From an uncultured bacterium (GTDB taxonomy: Bacteria; Cyanobacteriota; Vampirovibrionia; Gastranaerophilales; Gastranaerophilaceae), in the NCBI GenBank assembly GCA_902489575.1, contig CABUAQ010000040.1, forward strand, positions 1-15,656: DNA of 15,656 nucleotides, read 5' to 3'. The first letter of the stretch is position 1. Every line of letters starts with the position of its first letter. Positions 6,892 through 14,460 of this stretch are shown here, piece by piece. The position numbers and the translations under genes are program-made. Below the pieces are notes generated by a model. That model was not told where the DNA came from, ran no database searches, and saw nothing but the letters and a program-made list of their open reading frames with translations.

Positions 6892-8904
6892 TTGAAATTC
6901 AACAAAGTTACTAAACATTTAGCGTTAGCAGTAATCTTGGTTATGATGGCTCAAACAAGCAGCTTAGCTGTTGATGATGTATGGGGTGGAATGGGATTAT
7001 CCGATGAGGCCGTACAATACAACAACTACGCAAATACCGTTTTTGATAAATATACAAACACCCAAAACCCTGAAGCTCCTGACTATTCAAAAGGGGAATA
7101 CCCGACAAATCTTACAACTCCAAAAACATCCAAAAACAACGCTGATAAAGAACAGCGCATAATTAAACAGATTGAATTTTACGGGCTAAATTCAATAACT
7201 CCGCAGGAATTAACCGAAAAAATGCAAATGAAAGAAGGCGGAATATATTCAAGAGAAGCACTCCAAACAGACCTAAAAACTATCTACCAAACAGGATATT
7301 TTACGGAAAGAATGAAAGCTATTCCTTCTAAAAATGATGATGGTACTGTGACTGTTAAAATTGTCGTAGAAGAAAATATTCCGGTTAAAGATTTTACGGT
7401 TGAGGGTAACACAGTTATTCCTATTGAAGATATTTTAGCAACCCTTAATGATATGAAAGGCAAACCGCAAAATATCACTCAATTAAATATTGCAATCTCA
7501 CAAATTCAAGAACTTTACAACTCAAAAGGTTATATTCTGGCAAGAGTATCTTCTGTTGTTGATGACCCTGATGGTACAATTAACATTGAAATTAAAGAAG
7601 GTATCATTGATAAAATCATGATTGAGGGTAACGAAAAAACAAAAGACTATATCGTTGCCCGTAATATTCTTACAGAACCAGGAATGATTTACAACGAAAA
7701 TCTTATTAAGGAAGATTTGGTAAGACTCTATGCTACCCAAGCATTTAAGGATGTAACTAGAGAAATCGAACCAAGTGAAGATGTCCCTGATGCTTATGAC
7801 ATTACAATTAAAATTCAGGAACAAAGAACCGCAAGTATTTCAGTAGGCGGCGGTTTGGATACAGTAACGGGTCTGTTCGGTTCAATGGGAATTTCTGAAA
7901 ACAATTTCCGGGGCAGGGCTGAAAGGTTATCTTTAACAGGCTTGGTTGGTACCGGAGTAATACTTAATGATTCTTCTGTTAAAGACCATATGAATATTCA
8001 GGCAGAATTAAGTTATTTTAAACCGTACTTTTTTAATGCCGATACATCTTTAAATAACAGATTATTCTTTAGAGATTTTGGTTCATACCAAATTCCTCTT
8101 GCAATTGAAAGAAGATTTGGGGGCGAAGTTACTGTAGCTCACAGATTGAAGAAAAATAGACACGCAACTGCAACTTTTGGCGTTGGTGTTGAAAATATTG
8201 ACGTTAGAGAAGGTGATTTTAATGGTATTTCTGCTATGTATCAGAAATATAATATTCCGATTTCAGAACGTGCGAAGCAGCTGGAAGGCGGATTATTTAT
8301 GTCATTAAGCCCTGCTTTAATATATGATACAAGAGATTCTGCAACTGTAACAAGACACGGTACAATGGCTAGCTTAAGGTTTGACGAAAATATCGGATTA
8401 GACGGGTTTGACAAAACAAACGGGAAACTTACCGGTATGATTAAACAATATATACCTGTTGGTAAAAAGTCATCCTTGTCCTTCACAGCTAAAGGGGGCG
8501 GAGCTATCCATGGAGATATTCCTGAAGTTATGGCATACCGTCTAGGCGGACCTTACACAGTAAGAGGTTTCAAAATGAGCGGTGTTGGTACAGGTAACGC
8601 GTTTATCATGGGTTCTGCCGAATTCGCAACTCCAATTCCATTCCTTGACAGAACAAGAATTGCATTCTTAAATAACATCAGATTCACAATCTGGGCTGAT
8701 GCAGGTAAAGTGTTTGACGGAACTGTTTCAAATACTATTTACGACAGACCTATGTATGCAGTATCTGCCGGTGTCGGCTTGAAAGTATTTATCCCTGGTA
8801 TGGGACCATTGTCAATCGATTACGGTATTCCACTTACAAATCCGGGTGATAACGGTTCTAAAAACGGGTACTTTACTTTTGGTGTAGGTGATTTATTATA
8901 CTAA
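6892..8904 (+). CDS. bamA: outer-membrane protein assembly factor BamA (Omp85), three POTRA domains
   Basis: BamA inserts beta-barrel proteins into the outer membrane. The 670-residue precursor has a signal peptide (residues 1-26, cut likely after SSLA) and a polar linker. Three POTRA domains follow (about 89-162, 164-236, 239-313), visible as repeated patterns such as FTVEGNTVIPIEDIL and IMIEGNEKTKDYIVARNIL. A 16-strand-type barrel fills 313-670, with YDTRD at 478-482 and the lid motif GGPYTVRGF (552-560). Three POTRAs, not five, is the cyanobacterial/plastid pattern. The C-terminus ends in Tyr (FTFGVGDLLY) where Phe is more common. Start: TTG with AAGGG about nine bases upstream; the signal peptide directly after it supports this choice. 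It heads the operon with skp (31-bp gap). Confidence 0.95.
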   Translation: MKFNKVTKHLALAVILVMMAQTSSLAVDDVWGGMGLSDEAVQYNNYANTVFDKYTNTQNPEAPDYSKGEYPTNLTTPKTSKNNADKEQRIIKQIEFYGLNSITPQELTEKMQMKEGGIYSREALQTDLKTIYQTGYFTERMKAIPSKNDDGTVTVKIVVEENIPVKDFTVEGNTVIPIEDILATLNDMKGKPQNITQLNIAISQIQELYNSKGYILARVSSVVDDPDGTINIEIKEGIIDKIMIEGNEKTKDYIVARNILTEPGMIYNENLIKEDLVRLYATQAFKDVTREIEPSEDVPDAYDITIKIQEQRTASISVGGGLDTVTGLFGSMGISENNFRGRAERLSLTGLVGTGVILNDSSVKDHMNIQAELSYFKPYFFNADTSLNNRLFFRDFGSYQIPLAIERRFGGEVTVAHRLKKNRHATATFGVGVENIDVREGDFNGISAMYQKYNIPISERAKQLEGGLFMSLSPALIYDTRDSATVTRHGTMASLRFDENIGLDGFDKTNGKLTGMIKQYIPVGKKSSLSFTAKGGGAIHGDIPEVMAYRLGGPYTVRGFKMSGVGTGNAFIMGSAEFATPIPFLDRTRIAFLNNIRFTIWADAGKVFDGTVSNTIYDRPMYAVSAGVGLKVFIPGMGPLSIDYGIPLTNPGDNGSKNGYFTFGVGDLLY

Positions 8905-8935
8905 TAAACAGCAAGAATAACATATAGGAGGATTT

Positions 8936-9388
8936 ATGAAAAAACTAAAATTAATGGCTTTAATGTTGGCTGCAGGCGTTGTATTCGCAACAGGTACAAA
9001 AGCTAATGCGGAAGTCGGTTATCTTAATTATCAAAAAGTTCTTGACAATTATCCTGCTGCACAACAAGCAGTAAAAGAAATTGATGCAAAGAGTTTAGAA
9101 TTGCAACAATACATGGTTGATAAAGAAAAACAATACAAGTCTTTAGATACACCATTAAAAAAACAAAATTTTGAAACACAAACCGCTACAGAATTTAACG
9201 CAAAACAAGAAGCCTTATACAAATTAAGAAGCCAAAAGGAGTCACAAATTCTTAATCAGGTTCAAACAGCAGCAAAAGCTGTTATGGTAGCTCAAAAGTT
9301 AGATGCTATTGTTGCTGATCAGGTAATCTTTGTAGGCGGAGTTGATGTTACTGATTTAATTATTCAACAACTTAAATCAGGCAAATAA
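8936..9388 (+). CDS. skp: periplasmic outer-membrane-protein chaperone Skp/OmpH
   Basis: Skp holds unfolded outer-membrane proteins in the periplasm on the way to BamA. The 150-residue precursor has a clear signal peptide with likely cleavage after ANA (residue 25), then EVGYLNYQKVLDNYPAA, the typical OmpH start. Residues 35-115 form the charged coiled-coil tentacles (KEIDAKSLELQQYMVDKEKQ onwards). The C-terminal part (VIFVGGVDVTDLIIQQL) closes the trimer-forming beta body. The ribosome binding site AGGAGG is six bases before the ATG. Placement directly after bamA is the classic arrangement; the lpxD-fabZ-lpxA genes that often follow are absent here and a nucleoside phosphorylase follows instead. 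Confidence 0.93.
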   Translation: MKKLKLMALMLAAGVVFATGTKANAEVGYLNYQKVLDNYPAAQQAVKEIDAKSLELQQYMVDKEKQYKSLDTPLKKQNFETQTATEFNAKQEALYKLRSQKESQILNQVQTAAKAVMVAQKLDAIVADQVIFVGGVDVTDLIIQQLKSGK

Positions 9389-9407
9389 TAGTAAAAAAGA
9401 GGCGGTT

Positions 9408-10166
9408 ATGAAATATTCAGAAGATGAAAGACAATATCATATCGGTTTAAAAAAAGGTGATGTAGGAAAATATGTAATTCTTCCCGGAGATCCCAAAAGA
9501 TGTAAAAAAATTGCTGAATATTTTGATAACGCAGAACTTGTAGCAGACAACCGCGAATATGTAACCTATACCGGTTACATAGATGGTGAAAAAGTTAGTG
9601 TAACCTCAACCGGTATAGGCGGTGCCTCTGCATCTATTGCAATGGAAGAACTTGTCAAAGTCGGAGCTGAAGTTTTTATCAGAGTAGGAACTTGCGGCGG
9701 TATGCAGTTAGATGTAAAAGGCGGTGATATTGTAATAGCAACAGGGGCAATACGAATGGAAGGGACAAGTAAGGAATACGCTCCCATAGAGTTTCCTGCT
9801 GTTGCTAATTTAGATGTTACAAATGCACTTGTGAATGCATCTAAAAACCTTGGATATACTTCACATACAGGTGTTGTTCAATGTAAAGATTCCTTCTACG
9901 GTCAGCACGAACCTGATAAAATGCCTGTGAGTTATGAATTACAAAATAAATGGGAAGCTTGGAAACGTTTAGGATGTTTAGCTTCTGAAATGGAATCGGC
10001 AGCTCTGTTTATTGTAGCAAGTTATTTGAAAGTCAAGGTTGGTTCAGTATTTTTAACTGTAGCAAATCAGGAAAGAGAAAAACAGAGTCTGGATAATCCT
10101 GTTGTTCACGATACAGAAAAAGCTATAAAAACAGCAATTGAAGCTATAAAAATTTTAAAAGGATAA
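9408..10166 (+). CDS. udp: uridine phosphorylase family nucleoside phosphorylase
   Basis: This enzyme cleaves a nucleoside with phosphate to free base and (deoxy)ribose-1-phosphate. The 252-residue product has the PNP/UDP fold signatures: H11, LPGDPKR (25-31), the phosphate arginines R49 and R92 in FIRVGTCGG, STGIGGASASIAMEEL (67-82), AIRMEGTS (114-121), CKDSFYGQHEPDKMPVSYEL (159-178) and SEMESAALF (193-201). Whole-length resemblance is to uridine phosphorylases. The base-binding loop is FYGQHEPD, while E. coli Udp has GQER; the glutamine is kept but the uracil-contacting arginine is not at the same place. This FYGQH form is, from memory, shared by Firmicutes uridine phosphorylases. AGAGGCGG before the ATG is the ribosome binding site. 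It lies 19 bp after skp and 3 bp before the FlhA-like gene. Confidence 0.9.
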   Translation: MKYSEDERQYHIGLKKGDVGKYVILPGDPKRCKKIAEYFDNAELVADNREYVTYTGYIDGEKVSVTSTGIGGASASIAMEELVKVGAEVFIRVGTCGGMQLDVKGGDIVIATGAIRMEGTSKEYAPIEFPAVANLDVTNALVNASKNLGYTSHTGVVQCKDSFYGQHEPDKMPVSYELQNKWEAWKRLGCLASEMESAALFIVASYLKVKVGSVFLTVANQEREKQSLDNPVVHDTEKAIKTAIEAIKILKG

Positions 10167-10169
10167 ATT

Positions 10170-11651
10170 ATGTTCAGAAAAAACAGAATGGAATACGTTA
10201 TAAAAACCTGTTCAGCAGAAGATGCACAAGATTTGCAAAACTTGCTTAATGAAATGTCTATGAACGGGTGGGATTTATATAGTATGCACGATGTAGGAGA
10301 CGAAGAAACAGGCTCTCAATTAAACTGTATTTTTATGCGTGAAGCAAAAGCCGAAGGGAACACAGATTCTGACATAATAAATATTTCTGATTTCAAAAGT
10401 CAAATGGAAAAAATGCTATCTCCCAAATTAACAGAATACGAACAATGTTTAGAAATTCAATCAAAAATCAGATGTCAAAAAGATAGAATTGACAAAATTA
10501 AAGCTGAACTTGAAGGAGAGGCACCGGCTTCCGTTCCGAGGAAAAAACTCAATGACAAAATTTCTGCCGGATTAAAAGAATTGGAGGATTTGAAAGCTCA
10601 ACTAAATAAAGCAACTTCACCTGATTTAATGTATTCAAAACTTCATGAAGAAAAACTTACAATATATTTAAGTGAAGAGCTTTTGGGCTTTGTAGACTCT
10701 GATAGAGATAACTCAGGGGAAGAACTTATCGCAGAAACTGTAAAATCGCGTCTTCATCTTACTGAAAATTCAGGTTATGTAATCCCAAAAGTTGTATTTA
10801 AGGATGACGAAAATTTAAATCCGTGTGAATTTAGTATAAGAATTCGCGGAATGGAAGTATTCAGAGCTGGTGTATACCCAAATTATCTAATGTTTTATGC
10901 AGATGAACTTCATACAGACCATAAAATTAAAAATTCTGTTAATGCAATTGACGAAATTACGAACAGAAAAGTTGTTTGGGTAGAAAAAGACAAAACAAAA
11001 GACTTCTGGCAAAAAGGAATAACTCCATCTGAATATATAGCTAAAGCCTTGGAATACGTAGCAGTTAAATATGTTGATGATTTGCTGGATTATGATGATA
11101 TAGATAAATATTTAGAAGTTGTTGAAAAAGAAAATGACTTCTTAATTGAAAATATCATCCCTGATTTATTGACATATTCTGACGTTAAATATATTTTAAC
11201 AAGTCTGATCAAAGAAAAAGTTTCTATTAAAAATATTACATACATATTTGAAAAAATTAACGATTTTGCGGATGAAGGCAGCAAAGCAGATATCTTAAAC
11301 AAAATCCGACTATCATTATCAAGACAAATTTGCCGAAATTATGTAAATGATGACGGTGAAAGCATAAGTGCATTTGAACTTTCTTCAAAGACCTACTCTG
11401 ATATTGTTTTAAGTTGTGACGAAAGTGAAGATTGCCTAATCAAAATTGATGGAACTTTAGCTGAAAAACTTGCAGCAAAAATTACCCGAAAAGCAAAAAA
11501 ATTAAATATCTATGAACCAAAGCTTATTGTTCCGATGGATTACAGACAAATATTTTTCACGCTGTTATCGCTTTATTTAAACAATATCACGGTTCTGGCA
11601 GAAGAAGAAGTCGGATGCACCTTCAAAATCGACAGTCTTGGTGAAATCTAG
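10170..11651 (+). CDS. soluble FlhA cytosolic-domain protein with a DUF4177-like N-terminus
   Basis: The 493-residue product has no membrane segment. Residues 7-57 (MEYVIKTC...LLNEMSMNGWDLYS...CIFMRE) resemble DUF4177 small domains. Residues 75-147 form a charged coiled coil. Residues 150-493 match the complete FlhA/SctV cytosolic domain: EKLTIYLSEELLGFVD (161-176), NSGYVIPKVVFKDD (200-213), CEFSIRIRGMEVFRAGVYP (219-237), VVWVEKDKTKDFWQKG (268-283), the helical block ENDFLIENIIPDLLTYSDVK (321-340), LTSLIKEKVSIKNITYIFEK (343-362), LSRQICRNYV (383-392), and the last domain LIVPMDYRQIFFTLLS...ITVLAEEEV. In flagella and type III systems this domain forms the nine-fold ring that docks chaperones, but it is attached to a membrane channel that is entirely absent here. 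The start is supported by AAAAGGA seven bases upstream inside the udp end. It is last in the bamA operon. Function is not known; it could be a stand-alone chaperone-docking or scaffold protein. Confidence 0.85.
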   Translation: MFRKNRMEYVIKTCSAEDAQDLQNLLNEMSMNGWDLYSMHDVGDEETGSQLNCIFMREAKAEGNTDSDIINISDFKSQMEKMLSPKLTEYEQCLEIQSKIRCQKDRIDKIKAELEGEAPASVPRKKLNDKISAGLKELEDLKAQLNKATSPDLMYSKLHEEKLTIYLSEELLGFVDSDRDNSGEELIAETVKSRLHLTENSGYVIPKVVFKDDENLNPCEFSIRIRGMEVFRAGVYPNYLMFYADELHTDHKIKNSVNAIDEITNRKVVWVEKDKTKDFWQKGITPSEYIAKALEYVAVKYVDDLLDYDDIDKYLEVVEKENDFLIENIIPDLLTYSDVKYILTSLIKEKVSIKNITYIFEKINDFADEGSKADILNKIRLSLSRQICRNYVNDDGESISAFELSSKTYSDIVLSCDESEDCLIKIDGTLAEKLAAKITRKAKKLNIYEPKLIVPMDYRQIFFTLLSLYLNNITVLAEEEVGCTFKIDSLGEI

Positions 11652-11659
11652 GGGGTAAA

Positions 11660-11679
11660 TGTTACTACCAACAGTAACA
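11660..11679 (+). terminator. short hairpin after the FlhA-like gene (weak terminator candidate)
   Basis: TGTTACT and AGTAACA form a perfect 7-bp stem around ACCAAC, nine bases after the stop codon. No U-tract follows, so termination at this site would be inefficient or rho-assisted. Confidence 0.3.
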
Positions 11680-11703
11680 CCTTCGACTTAGACAGTAAAT
11701 ACA

Positions 11704-11780
11704 GTCATTCTGAGCACTAGCGAAGAATCTCATAAATTTGTTTTACAATAAGATCCTTCGGGAAAATCCCTCAGGATGAC
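11704..11780. repeat. 77-bp interspersed palindromic repeat (REP/MITE-like)
   Basis: The outer arms GTCATTCTGAG (11704-11714) and CTCAGGATGAC (11770-11780) pair with one mismatch, and inner arms GAAGAATCT (11722-11730) and AGATCCTTC (11751-11759) pair with one mismatch around an AT-rich centre. This GTCATyCTGAG...GAAGrATCT form is a palindromic repeat seen between genes in many bacterial genomes. Here it sits between convergent genes and could act as a hairpin in transcripts of both. No transposase is nearby, so any mobility would need a partner elsewhere. Confidence 0.7.
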
Positions 11781-11832
11781 ACCATCTAGTAATTATTTTC
11801 AAAACAATGGTCCCCACCAGAATAATAGAAAA

Positions 11833-12636
11833 TTAACTCATACGATCCTGCGCAATACCAGTCTGGTAACCCGGAACTAAAAGCGCTAACGGAATTATTC
11901 TGCCAAGTTTAGAACCAAATGTTGATTCCTTATTCATCATTGATGTTGCCATGCATAAATCATCAACGTGAGGAGCAAAATCACTTGCTTTAATATTTCT
12001 CTCAACTTTTTGCTTATAAAGCTTTTCGTTAATTAAGTTTGATACCTTGTTACCTAAATAAATTCCAATACCAAGTAAACCAACTGTTGTTGCCGCATTT
12101 GGCAGTTTTGTAAGACATTTATTTAAGATTTTGGTTGATTTTTTACTACCTTTAATTTGTGGCATTGCACCTTCAATTTTATCGGCAAATTTGTTATAAA
12201 TTTTGGAACCCGCCCAAACACAAGCAACAGGAACCGAAACATTTCCAAAAAGCTGACTCAAAACTTCACGTTTTTTTGCTCGTATATTTGATTTATCATC
12301 AACCAAAGCCCCGCCAACAAACCCGCCGGCAACGGAGCCTGATGCTACAGCTAAAATTTGCGGGGCTTCAAACTCAATAGATTTATCAACAGGAGCATAT
12401 TTAAATATTGCCCAATCTTTAACAGGAGTTTTAACAATTTTTGCTGGATTTAGCGAAAACCCTTTTCTGTGAGCAAGTACGGCTAATACAGGTGTCATAC
12501 CGGCAGCTGCAGAAGCTAAAACAACAGCTTTTTGTTTTTTATTCATATTATTATTGGAAGAATGACTGTGCCCTGTAAAATCTTGATTATAACTATTGTA
12601 ACCGTACATACTGTTTGTATTGAGTTTGTTAATCAT
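11833..12636 (-). CDS. glycine/alanine-rich membrane-associated protein, unknown function
   Basis: I do not recognise this family. The 267-residue product begins with a polar Asn/Ser/Tyr-rich segment (residues 1-33, including QDFTGHSHSS), then has several weakly hydrophobic, Gly/Ala-rich stretches (about 37-56, 91-112, 128-147, 180-200, 240-258) that could be membrane helices. Between them are basic loops (KKREVLSQLF, GSKKSTKIL, NEKLYKQKVERN). It has no signal peptide, enzyme motif or cysteine pattern. The start ATG has AAAAGGA about nine bases upstream. It is divergent from the gene at 12848, whose product also has a polar body with widely spaced membrane anchors; the shared gap suggests linked expression. 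It may be a membrane scaffold or morphology protein, but that is a guess. Confidence 0.7.
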   Translation of the reverse strand: MINKLNTNSMYGYNSYNQDFTGHSHSSNNNMNKKQKAVVLASAAAGMTPVLAVLAHRKGFSLNPAKIVKTPVKDWAIFKYAPVDKSIEFEAPQILAVASGSVAGGFVGGALVDDKSNIRAKKREVLSQLFGNVSVPVACVWAGSKIYNKFADKIEGAMPQIKGSKKSTKILNKCLTKLPNAATTVGLLGIGIYLGNKVSNLINEKLYKQKVERNIKASDFAPHVDDLCMATSMMNKESTFGSKLGRIIPLALLVPGYQTGIAQDRMS

Positions 12637-12697
12637 TTTATATTTTCCTTTTGATTACAACATAACAAAAACCAAACATAAATTTTATTGCCATAAT

Positions 12698-12706
12698 ATT
12701 ATAGCA
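12698..12706 (-). promoter_or_regulatory. extended -10 promoter for the 11833-12636 gene
   Basis: The minus strand reads TGCTATAAT, a full consensus -10 with the extended TGn. Transcription would start near 12691 and give a leader of about 55 bases. No good -35 is seen, which is usual for extended -10 promoters. Confidence 0.5.
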
Positions 12707-12710
12707 CTTT

Positions 12711-12773
12711 AATCATTTGTAACATATTAACATGATAAGTGTTATTAAGTTTTTAATTATGTAACAAATTATT
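12711..12773. repeat. long imperfect inverted repeat in the divergent gap
   Basis: Positions 12711-12730 and 12753-12773 are inverted copies with two mismatches and one single-base gap; the core ATTTGTAACATA (12715-12726) pairs with TATGTAACAAAT (12758-12769). About 22 bases separate the arms. It lies next to the minus-strand -10 and upstream of the plus gene, fitting an operator for both or a hairpin in the plus leader. Confidence 0.5.
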
Positions 12774-12847
12774 AAAAAGGAAAAACCATCGGGCAAAAAA
12801 ATATCTTGAGATGTCTTAGAAAAGTATCCAATTTGAAAGATAAAATT

Positions 12848-14404
12848 ATGTCTTTAAAAATACCCATAGCAAATACTAATAAAGTAATGTCAAGAAACCT
12901 TGTAAAACAAATGGCAAGTGACGGTTTTTTACCTGTTATTGCGCTTGAAGCATTTGTTGAAGGAGGAAGAACCTATCAGGCTTACCAAAGAGGTGGATTT
13001 GACGAAGCCAGAGAAAGAATTACTGAAGAATTCTCAGGTGCTGTATTTTGGCTTGGCGGCGTTACAGCCCTAAATTGGATGTTTGAAAAACTCGGACAAA
13101 AAATACTAAAATTACCAAACAAATCTGTTGACATTGCAAACGATTCAGTACGTAAACCTCTTGAAAATTACTTGAAATTTGAAAAAACTAAAAACGGTGC
13201 TGAAATACTTGAGAAAACCATGGCAAAATTTAAATTTATTAAAGTTATCTCGAGTGTATTGATTGCAAACGCCTTTATAGGATTTGTTTTACCAAAAATC
13301 AATCAAGCAATTACACGTTCTTACCATAAAGATAAAATTACAGAACAACCATTAACAAACAATATTGCAAATATTAGAGTTGATTCTTTTATTCCAAGAC
13401 CAACATTGAAGACATTTACAAATGACCGGGATAATAAAAAAGATGACACAAAGAATGTTCCATTTGGAATGAATCTTTTATCTATAGCAAACAAATTTGA
13501 AAGTGACAGAAACTACAAGCTTTTAGCCGTAGATGCCGGAACTGCCTCCGGTAGAGCATACTCTGCAAGAAATAATGATGAAAGAATTGAAATCTTGTTT
13601 AGAGATTTAGGTTCAATTTATTTTTATATGTTTAACATGCAAAACATGAATAACTGGTTAAACAAAATTGAACAAAAAGGGAATAAAACCAGATTAGATC
13701 CTGTGTCCGCAGAATTTGTAACAAAGTACATGGACAATTACCTTGAAGATAAAGGTACATCAAAAATCAGTGTTGAAGAATTCTCTAAAGAATTTTTAGG
13801 TAAAAACAACGAACTTCCTGACAGTATTAAAGCGAAACTTGAAGGTGACAAAATTAAAATAATTCCGCTTGATAAATTTAAAGAAGAATTAAAATCTATT
13901 ATCCCTCAATCTGAACTAAAAGTATTTGAACAAATATCAGACAAAATGTCCACACTTCAACCACAAATAAAAGGAGTATCTATATTAACAGAAGGTCAAG
14001 CTAAAGATATCTTAAATGGCGGCCATATTAATAACCCTGAATTCTTAAAAGAATTCTTCAAAAACAGATTTGGCGATAAATTTATGGATAAATATTCATA
14101 CGTTGCCCAAAATGACTTAGACAATTTGAAAAAAGAATTAATTGATTATGTAAATTCAATCGTTGATACCGCTAAGAAAACAGACGCTAAAGAAATTACC
14201 GCCAAAATGCTTAGAAAAGCATCTAATAATAACCTTAAAATGAACGCAATCAACTGGGGATCCGGATTTATAGTTTCAGCCTTATTCCTATCAACAATTA
14301 TACCAAAACTGCAATATCAAATTACAAAATGGAGAACAGGCTCTAACGAATTCCCTGGAACCGCCCAATTCAGAGAACAAGAAAAAATTAAACAGTCTGC
14401 ATAA
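12848..14404 (+). CDS. large membrane-anchored protein, unknown function
   Basis: I do not recognise this family. From the ATG at 12848 the product is 518 residues. Hydrophobic segments lie near residues 62-80, 130-150 and 468-486, leaving a long polar, Lys/Asp/Asn-rich central region (about 160-465) that looks mostly helical. The second and third anchors end in similar motifs: VLPKINQAITR (147-157) and IIPKLQYQITK (484-494), suggesting an internal duplication. A VPFGMN segment sits at 204-209. Start choice is uncertain: a TTG at 12806 gives 532 residues but has no nearby Shine-Dalgarno. A good AAAAGGA (12775-12781) stands six bases before an in-frame ATC at 12788. The ATG at 12848 has only a weak AAAGA. 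No signal peptide is clear. It is divergent from the 11833-12636 gene; the next plus gene starts 56 bp later. Confidence 0.72.
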   Translation: MSLKIPIANTNKVMSRNLVKQMASDGFLPVIALEAFVEGGRTYQAYQRGGFDEARERITEEFSGAVFWLGGVTALNWMFEKLGQKILKLPNKSVDIANDSVRKPLENYLKFEKTKNGAEILEKTMAKFKFIKVISSVLIANAFIGFVLPKINQAITRSYHKDKITEQPLTNNIANIRVDSFIPRPTLKTFTNDRDNKKDDTKNVPFGMNLLSIANKFESDRNYKLLAVDAGTASGRAYSARNNDERIEILFRDLGSIYFYMFNMQNMNNWLNKIEQKGNKTRLDPVSAEFVTKYMDNYLEDKGTSKISVEEFSKEFLGKNNELPDSIKAKLEGDKIKIIPLDKFKEELKSIIPQSELKVFEQISDKMSTLQPQIKGVSILTEGQAKDILNGGHINNPEFLKEFFKNRFGDKFMDKYSYVAQNDLDNLKKELIDYVNSIVDTAKKTDAKEITAKMLRKASNNNLKMNAINWGSGFIVSALFLSTIIPKLQYQITKWRTGSNEFPGTAQFREQEKIKQSA

Positions 14405-14448
14405 CAAATTTAGTCTATATATATGACAAATTATGATAACTTATTTTT

Positions 14449-14454
14449 TATAAT
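14449..14454 (+). promoter_or_regulatory. -10 box directly before the 14461 gene (leaderless candidate)
   Basis: TATAAT ends six bases before the ATG at 14461. ATGACA (14423-14428) lies upstream at a 20-bp spacing, longer than ideal. The AGG touching the ATG cannot act as a normal Shine-Dalgarno, so a leaderless start is plausible. Confidence 0.4.
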
Positions 14455-14460
14455 AATAGG

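Noticed and set aside
7522..7824. 100-codon minus-strand frame inside bamA
   Set aside because: Antisense shadow of the POTRA-coding region; composition is Phe/Ile/Asn rich without domain features.
10395..10620. The FlhA-like gene considered as a decayed flhA pseudogene
   Set aside because: No frameshift or stop is seen, the N-terminal region is a separate plausible domain, and an intact udp occupies the DNA where the membrane part would be.
12159..12380. 73-codon plus-strand frame inside the 11833-12636 gene
   Set aside because: Low-complexity Gln/Lys translation typical of an antisense reading of an AT-rich gene, with no start context.
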